This document shows positions 58,001-64,000 of a DNA stretch of 64,000 nt, piece by piece (the first letter of the stretch is position 1; each line of letters opens with the position of its first letter). The stretch is from NCBI GenBank assembly GCA_914767715.1, contig OU612068.1, positions 16,802,001 through 16,866,000 on the forward strand, given 5' to 3'. The DNA comes from Membranipora membranacea. Lineage: Eukaryota; Bryozoa; Gymnolaemata; Cheilostomatida; Membraniporidae. The translations under genes and the position numbers were made by a program. The notes under the pieces are model-generated. The model saw nothing but the letters and a program-made list of their open reading frames with translations. It was not told where the DNA came from and made no database searches.

Positions 58001-61000
58001 AAATGTTTCTATTACTTACAATTCTTTACCATTACATTTGAGATCTAAATAGAAGTTCAGCTCATTTGAAACATTGCTATTCAACCATATATTATCCACT
58101 TGATCAACATCATTAATGATATATAAATATTTCCTTTCTGTTTCTTTATTTTGTTTCTATTTCTTTTGGGGCATGGAGTGCCAAACATTTCCAATGAGAT
58201 AACTTTGGTTGCCAATAAAAGTATATAGCTTATTTGGTCAAAAGTAGAAAGCTTCTCCACAACAGGAATAATGCAGCGTACATGAAATAGAAGTGTTTTA
58301 TTCCTTATGACTAAGCATCATTACCGAGTTTTCAAAGTTAGATCCTATTAAGACCGTGTATGCCATTTTTGTGTGCATGGTCTCATCTGACCAAGTGACT
58401 CGATCGGCAATAAAAATCGATATAAGATAAATGATCGACTTGTTACAACTTTCTGACGACCGAACAACCTTTCTGGAAAATTTTATTTCTTGACTCTTGT
58501 CTCTATTTTTAACATGGCCTCATTTGTTTTGCTATATTGGTAGGGGTAATTAGACTATTCAAATACAATTGTACAACTTTTGTTTATCATCAAATATATC
58601 ATCAAATAGAAACTTTTATTTCTGCCTTACAATTTAATTTTCCTCACATTTTGAATTAAAGCAATGAATAGGAACAGGTTTTACTAGCAGACAATTAGAA
58701 CTAACTCCTGTTTGAATTTAAACATACCTGATCTGCTAGACCGATTTCTTGAGTCTTGAGAGGGTCGCATGTCTTAAAGTAGCTGAAGATGCTGATCCCA
58801 ATAAATATACCAGTACCTTGGAATAAAAAGACTCCCACTGCTGCCAGAATGTATGCTCTAGAAACATGTTGTTATAAAACTGTAAAACATTGGCTTGAGT
58901 GCCCCAAAAGCTATCTTGAGAGGGTGCGGGGGGAATGTGAGTCACTCAAACCATAGCCATAGATTCTGAGCAGTGGACAGGAACCACCACTGTTCAATTA
59001 ATATGCTTTCTATGGCACATTTGTGTTACAAAACGGCTGATGGTTGATACGATTTTTCTTATTTTTAGTATAGTGCTTGAAGAACGATGGTATTCTGCAA
59101 TCCCACTATTACACAGCACAAATAGCTAACTGGTTCACTCTGCTTTGTTTCTGGGAGGGAGAGAGCTAATGCCAGGGGGACATGAACCCAGGCCACATCA
59201 GCTCGCTGTATTGCAGCTCAGCGCAAACCATAGACTTAATACAAGTCTATGACGCAAACTGATCCTTCAAGCTCAGTGTGAACTCAAAAGGTATTCCTAT
59301 GGATCGAACAGCCTCAAAATTAACTCGGGTCGACCAATAGAACTACAGTTGTCACATACACTGTATGTGACACGCCTAGGTGCATGACTCTACATGAAGT
59401 TAGGCATTGTATATTGCACTGTCATGGTTGCCATGGTCCTAATCTGATTAATTGTTATAATCTTCAGCATTTACTTCCATTTTTTGCACATTTAATTACC
59501 ATCTAAATGCGGAGGTTGGCCATCAAAATGATGACGTATCATCCCACCTGTTTCTATTTTTACGACCTATTTATACAGGTCAGTATAAAGAACAATGTTT
59601 TTGATCTGAAGATTCAGTTACAACTTGGCGTTGCAATTTATCAGTTGCCTGGGGCATTTGCCCCAGGGTGTAGTTCAGTAATAAAATCATCAAACTGCCT
59701 AAAAACTGCATTCAGTATTATAAAGAACTCTGCCAGCAGTGAACTGTCGTGATCTTTCTCGATCCGACAATTGGTGCCCAACCGAGTGAGGAGAGAACTT
59801 CACACCTTCAGATGATGAGACTGATAGCGTTGAATATACAAGAAAGAGGATGGAGATTGTGGACTTGGAGGAAAATGTCTTTGGAGTAGATGATCTAATG
59901 CAAGCAATATAATGGAACCATATGTGTCTACATCGTCTACATTACTATAAGGAGAAATGGAGACGGACTTTTAAGATGATGTAGAGACAAAACATATCGA
60001 AGCTGATATACTAGTGATGACATTTGATCTTCTGCTCATGATTCACCAACTGACAAGGTACCTCTGCAATTTCCTGATTTTATTCAACCAGTTCTATTCA
60101 GTCTCAGTCTACAACAGCAGACAAACTACTCTGGTGGTGTGAACACTGTAACTCAAAAAAATAGAAAAACTTCAATAAAAACATTAGGCAACCGTAACCT
60201 AAGATCCGCTAAGAATAAAAGATTATGGAATGCAGCTGACTACAACCAACTGGCAACTGATCTTAATATAGCAGCAGTATTAGTGCAAGGATCAGCACAA
60301 AATAATATGGTCACTGTATTAGTTAGGATGTAATGAATTATTTGATATTATTACCATCGACACAACCTTGATCATGCAATTTATATATTTATCAATTGAA
60401 TTTCCTGCGATGCCGATTTTTTAATGATAGTTGTGCAGGAAAGCAGCATTATAATATTTCATGAATTTTATACCTTCGTCTGTCCTGTAATCTAAGCAAA
60501 GCTTAGGTTCTTAGATCTAGAGTTGAGAGGAAAGTGGGATATATTTTTTTTGTTAATGGACCTGAAGCAGTTGTTAAGGTTCTTCAGCCTTGGAAGGGAA
60601 TGTCATGATTTTGTTATGACCGTCTTTTATGCATGACATTTTTGATTTGTTTGTATTTCAGGAGATTTTGAGGTTTTAAATTTTATATTGCAATGATTAT
60701 CCTTGTGTGACATAAACTATAATGTTTTTTGAACCAGTTAAAGCGATCGAGGACGATCGCAACCAGGGGGGTGCATGTGTCACATACACTGTATGTGACA
60801 CGCCTAGGTGCATGACTCTACATGAAGTTAGGCATTGTATATTGCACTGTCATGGTTGCCATGGTCCTAATCTGATTAATTGTTATAATCTTCAGCATTT
60901 ACTTCCATTTTTTGCACATTTAATTACCATCTAAATGCGGAGGTTGGCCATCAAAATGATGACGTATCATCCCACCTGTTTCTATTTTTACGACCTATTT

Positions 61001-62288
61001 ATACAGGTCAGTATAAAGAACAATGTTTTTGATCTGAAGATTCAGTTACAACTTGGCGTTGCAATTTATCAGTTGCCTGGGGCATTTGCCCCAGGGTGTA
61101 GTTCAGTAATAAAATCATCAAACTGCCTAAAAACTGCATTCAGTATTATAAAGAACTCTGCCAGCAGTGAACTGTCGTGATCTTTCTCGATCCGACACAG
61201 TCATTGGTTCTCCTTCCCACCCAACAGCCAATGACAGCAGGGCAAACACATTGGCTCTGCTCTGATTGGCTGTTGAGTTGGAAAGAGAGCCAACGCCAGA
61301 TCACTGAATGTACCTACTTGAATATAGTAAAGTGAAACTGAATTGCACTCAACAGCCAATCAGACCACAGCTTACATTGTTTTGTGACTTTTAGATCGTA
61401 GTGAGAGGTATCTTTGTACTGATGATTGATTGGCTCCATAAATGCTAGTGAAATGAACAACTCCACCGAGGAAACAAGTCCAAAATGTCTGCCGGATTCG
61501 AGGATCAAACTGCATCGTTCTCGCACTGTAAAAACAATTGTTCCATGAAAAGAGCAACAGCAACAACGCGCATCAAAATAAATACCTGAATCAATGTTTT
61601 TTGTAACAATTTTATTGGATGTCTATTTCATTCCAATATTGGAATGTTTTCCAAATAATGCTGAAAGTTTCAAACTAAAGCAGCCACAAAGGAAGTTTTC
61701 AGTCAGCAACCCAACAGTTATATTATTGGCACACCAAATACTTGCTTTCAATTGGGGTAAAAAATAACCCGTGAAAGTCAACCATATACATTGTTAGGAT
61801 GTATTTACTCTATAAAATCAAGGCGGCCGCTGAGTTTAGCTGCATTCCAGATCCCAGTAAGTCCATCTTGCTGAGCATTAGTGCCAAAAATGATAACAAG
61901 GAGTACCCCAACAGCCATCACTGTCAGCTGAAAAGCATCCGTCCACAGTACAGCTTTCAGACCTCCCTGATATATAGAGATAAGATCAAAGTTGAATAGT
62001 GTGAAATAGGACCAAGGAGAAACAGTTACTACTTGATATAACAATAGCTTGTAAATAAAAATACTAATTTCAATCTCACCCTAATACTGCAATCAACAGT
62101 GAAATAACAATAAAAGGACCCTTACAAAAATACAAAGAGAAAGAAGCTCAATGCGTAGTCAAGTTTAGGTCTACTGATGGGAAATTCCTTCACAAAATAT
62201 CATGTGTTGTGATAGCTTACCAAAGTTGTGTAGAGTATAGCTATGAGCCCTATAGAGAATATGGATATCCATATATCTAATCCAGTCA
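55068..62288 (-). CDS. SLC5-family Na+/solute cotransporter D, exons 5-15 (partial)
   Basis: Third close paralogue; exons 1-4 should lie beyond base 64000, since the last 40 bp match the sequence just before exon 4 in gene B. Visible exons: 62221-62288, 61809-61966, 61376-61525, 58728-58857, 57805-57893, 57385-57568, 57003-57120, 56462-56624, 56046-56146, 55726-55868 and 55068-55130. Lengths and phases equal those of B and C, and no stop or frameshift was seen. Differences include FLGGVVHF in exon 7, GKGIIA in exon 10 and TKKIQKVDD in exon 14. The C-terminus again ends TKL. Intron 7 carries an LTR element and intron 4 a hAT-like element, both absent from the paralogues. Confidence 0.92.
59350..59769 (+). 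repeat. Left LTR
   Basis: Starts TGTCACATACACTGTATGTG (itself a short palindrome) and ends CCGACA. The 81-residue frame inside it is duplicated in the right LTR and is not taken as a gene. Confidence 0.9.
60778..61197 (+). repeat. Right LTR
   Basis: Same length and, as read, the same sequence as the left LTR. It is followed directly by the duplicated target CAGT. Confidence 0.9.
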
Positions 62289-62710
62289 CTGTCAAAATAA
62301 TAACATATAAGACCATATTATAAGGGTAGAGAGATCTGATCTTAGTAATAAACATGTGTAATTTAGATAAAAATAGCTGGCAGTATATTGGCATTTAAAA
62401 ATTAAAATGTGGATATTAAAATACCAACAAAAGATAAGTTGACAGTTAACACAACAAACTGAGATTTTTAGGTGATGTTGATCATGACCGAAATTCGATC
62501 CTGTCTAAACCAGATGTTTTTTTATTTGGTTGTGATTTGAAATTTCAAATGACTAATTAACAAAACTCATAGGGCACTGCCAAAAATGATACGATTTTAA
62601 CCAAGGTGGGGGAAGCTACCGGGTTTTGCATGTCAAGCACCAAAAGGTAAATTGAGCTTAGCAAATGTCAATAGCGCTGGCCTTGTCTTGCCAAAATTAA
62701 AATGACAGCC

Positions 62711-63639
62711 ACGTATCACAGACCTGGGTCCAAGTCATCGCAAGTCAAGTCAAGTCAAGTCATTGTCGATGCTAAGTCAAGTCAAGTCAAGTCACATTTA
62801 CACCAAGTCAAGTCAAGTCAATTGGTGTCTATTTCTTTAGCCGTCATGTCAAGTCAAGTCATGATTTTTGTAAGTCAAGTCAAGTCAAAGATGGGTGACT
62901 TACAAGTCATGGCAAAGTCACGCTCATTAACTGTGAAAATCAACTCGTAATTTATTTCAATCCCGGGTGACTCCAAATCGTGGAGGAGATAGTTAGGTCC
63001 TCAGGAGTTGCTCTACTAATCGGGATTTTCTCCCCTCCCCATAAACGAAAGAAGGTATGGGTGTGTACGCAATTCAGCATTGTTTCTTCATTGTATATAT
63101 GTACCTTTATTGTGTCAATGATGACAAATGAAATGTTTCATGCTGATCACTATATGATCAGACTATATTAATATTGCATCATGGGATACATTTTTCATTT
63201 TACGGATTACAAGACAACAAGAGAAGACAACTAATATGTCAGGCAGGAACTCTGACTACTTACCCATAGCTGAGAAGTTGGGTTTTCTGTTTCGGAGTTG
63301 GGAGTTCAGAGTTGGGGTTTCAGAGTTGGGGTGTCAGAGTTGGGGTTCTCAGTTATGATTATCCTTCCTATATCTCTTTCTACATTATGTTATAAAATTT
63401 CACACATTGACTATGTTGACTTGACCAAAGTCAGGACAACTCCCAAGTGAAGTCAAGTCAAAGTCAATTTTTCGTTAAGTCAAGTCAAGTCAAGTCAAGT
63501 GTTGTCTATTTGTTTTCGACATCAAGTCAAGTCAAGTCAAGCCATAATTTTGTTAAGTCAAGTCAAGTCGTGACTTTGACTTGACTTGACTTGAAGATGA
63601 CTTGACTTACCATGACTTGGACCCAGGTCTGATGTATCA
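62711..63639. mobile_element. 913-bp hAT-like element built of AAGTC repeats
   Basis: The element 62719-63631 has perfect 20-bp terminal inverted repeats CAGACCTGGGTCCAAGTCAT. It is flanked by 8-bp copies ACGTATCA and ATGTATCA (7/8). Genes B and C have the uninterrupted site in intron 4. AAGTC tandem words fill both subterminal regions (62742-62890 and 63440-63600), switching to the inverse orientation near the right end. The centre includes repeated GAGTTGGGGT words (63293-63350). There is no transposase; mobilisation in trans is inferred. Confidence 0.88.
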
Positions 63640-64000
63640 TCATATCATGGTCACATTAATTAATTAGGAGGATTATGGTTTCTTCCACGTAACTCCATTA
63701 GTAGCAGAAAAATTTATGTGTCCGTTGCCATCATTTGCGTTTACCTCAGTCCGCCTACCCTTGACTTGAAACCTTACACATGTTATTCCAAATACAAATG
63801 GTTGAAACTTGAAACCATAAACATAGGGGTCAACTGTGTGCTTCATAAAAAAAAAAGAATAGCCAGTTACAGCGGTCAAGGTTATAGGGTAACTGGTAAC
63901 TATTCCATCCAAACCTCAGGCTAAAGCCGGCCTGTTGAATAGGGCTGTCATATAAGACCAGACGCATACAACAACAACAAAATGTTAGGATGTAGCGACA

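Larger units (their letters stand above)
59350..61197 (+). mobile_element. Compact non-autonomous LTR retrotransposon
   Basis: Two 420-bp LTRs (59350-59769 and 60778-61197) run TGTCACATAC to GATCCGACA and read identical throughout. The 4-bp target CAGT is duplicated (59346-59349, 61198-61201). Gene C has the empty site AACTACAGTCATTGG. After the left LTR comes a primer-binding-site-like TGGTGCCCAACCGAG at 59772; a G-rich tract (AGGGGGG) precedes the right LTR. The LTR holds AATAAA and a GCCTGGGGCATTTGCCCCAGG-type hairpin. The 1008-bp interior has no gag or pol, only a 64-residue frame of unknown meaning, so it must rely on proteins from elsewhere. The superfamily is undetermined; the 4-bp TSD is compatible with Ty3/gypsy-like elements. 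Confidence 0.9.

Noticed and set aside
59507-59752. 81-residue frame, repeated identically at 60935-61180
   Set aside because: It lies wholly inside the LTR and is duplicated only because the LTRs are identical.
62702-62950. 82-residue frame rich in VKSSQ
   Set aside because: Translation of AAGTC tandem repeats in the hAT-like element.
63673-63912. 79-residue minus-strand frame upstream of exon 5 in gene D
   Set aside because: The corresponding sequence in genes B and C is not open in the same frame.

Overview
This window looks like non-coding-rich, AT-rich nuclear DNA from an invertebrate animal. Genes are split into 15 short exons with GT-AG introns, several transposon superfamilies are present, and no bacterial or organellar features are visible. 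The species cannot be read from the sequence; a marine invertebrate is only a guess. Most long open frames are shadows of exons, minisatellites or LTRs.

The genic content is a head-to-tail array on the minus strand of SLC5-family sodium/solute cotransporters, closest in feel to the monocarboxylate (SMCT, SLC5A8/12) and multivitamin (SLC5A6) branch. Gene B (25086-33246) and gene C (40391-49590) each have 15 exons that join in frame into 616 residues, including a last coding exon of only 20 codons. Gene D (55068 to beyond 64000) shows exons 5-15. Gene A1 (from beyond base 1 to 4570) is more diverged and shows exons 1-5. An orphan exon 1 (15379-15584) and a 9-codon stub (38593-38619) record incomplete duplications.

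The spacers are mosaics of shared blocks. One block of about 3 kb (33950-36930) lies in the opposite orientation in the next spacer (50497-53155). Because the units are such close copies, they act as empty-site controls for one another. This lets many insertions be delimited with target-site duplications (TSDs): a hAT-like MITE (34810-35173), a TTAA-flanked MITE (42036-42594), a compact LTR element with identical LTRs (59350-61197), a hAT-like element made of AAGTC repeats (62719-63631), non-LTR tails (41571-41953, 44236-44460, 9456-9820) and a 4.7 kb terminal-inverted-repeat element (16350-21039). The last carries a dead reverse transcriptase and the spliced 3' end of an unrecognised gene.

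The observation I would follow first is a family of minute palindromic insertions, 18-44 bp long, with ends close to CAAGGAGTT and 7-bp target duplications. There are seven loci, one of them with a visible empty site. A 210-bp relative with matching ends and an excision-like footprint are also present. Five of the seven loci sit inside the 4.7 kb element.
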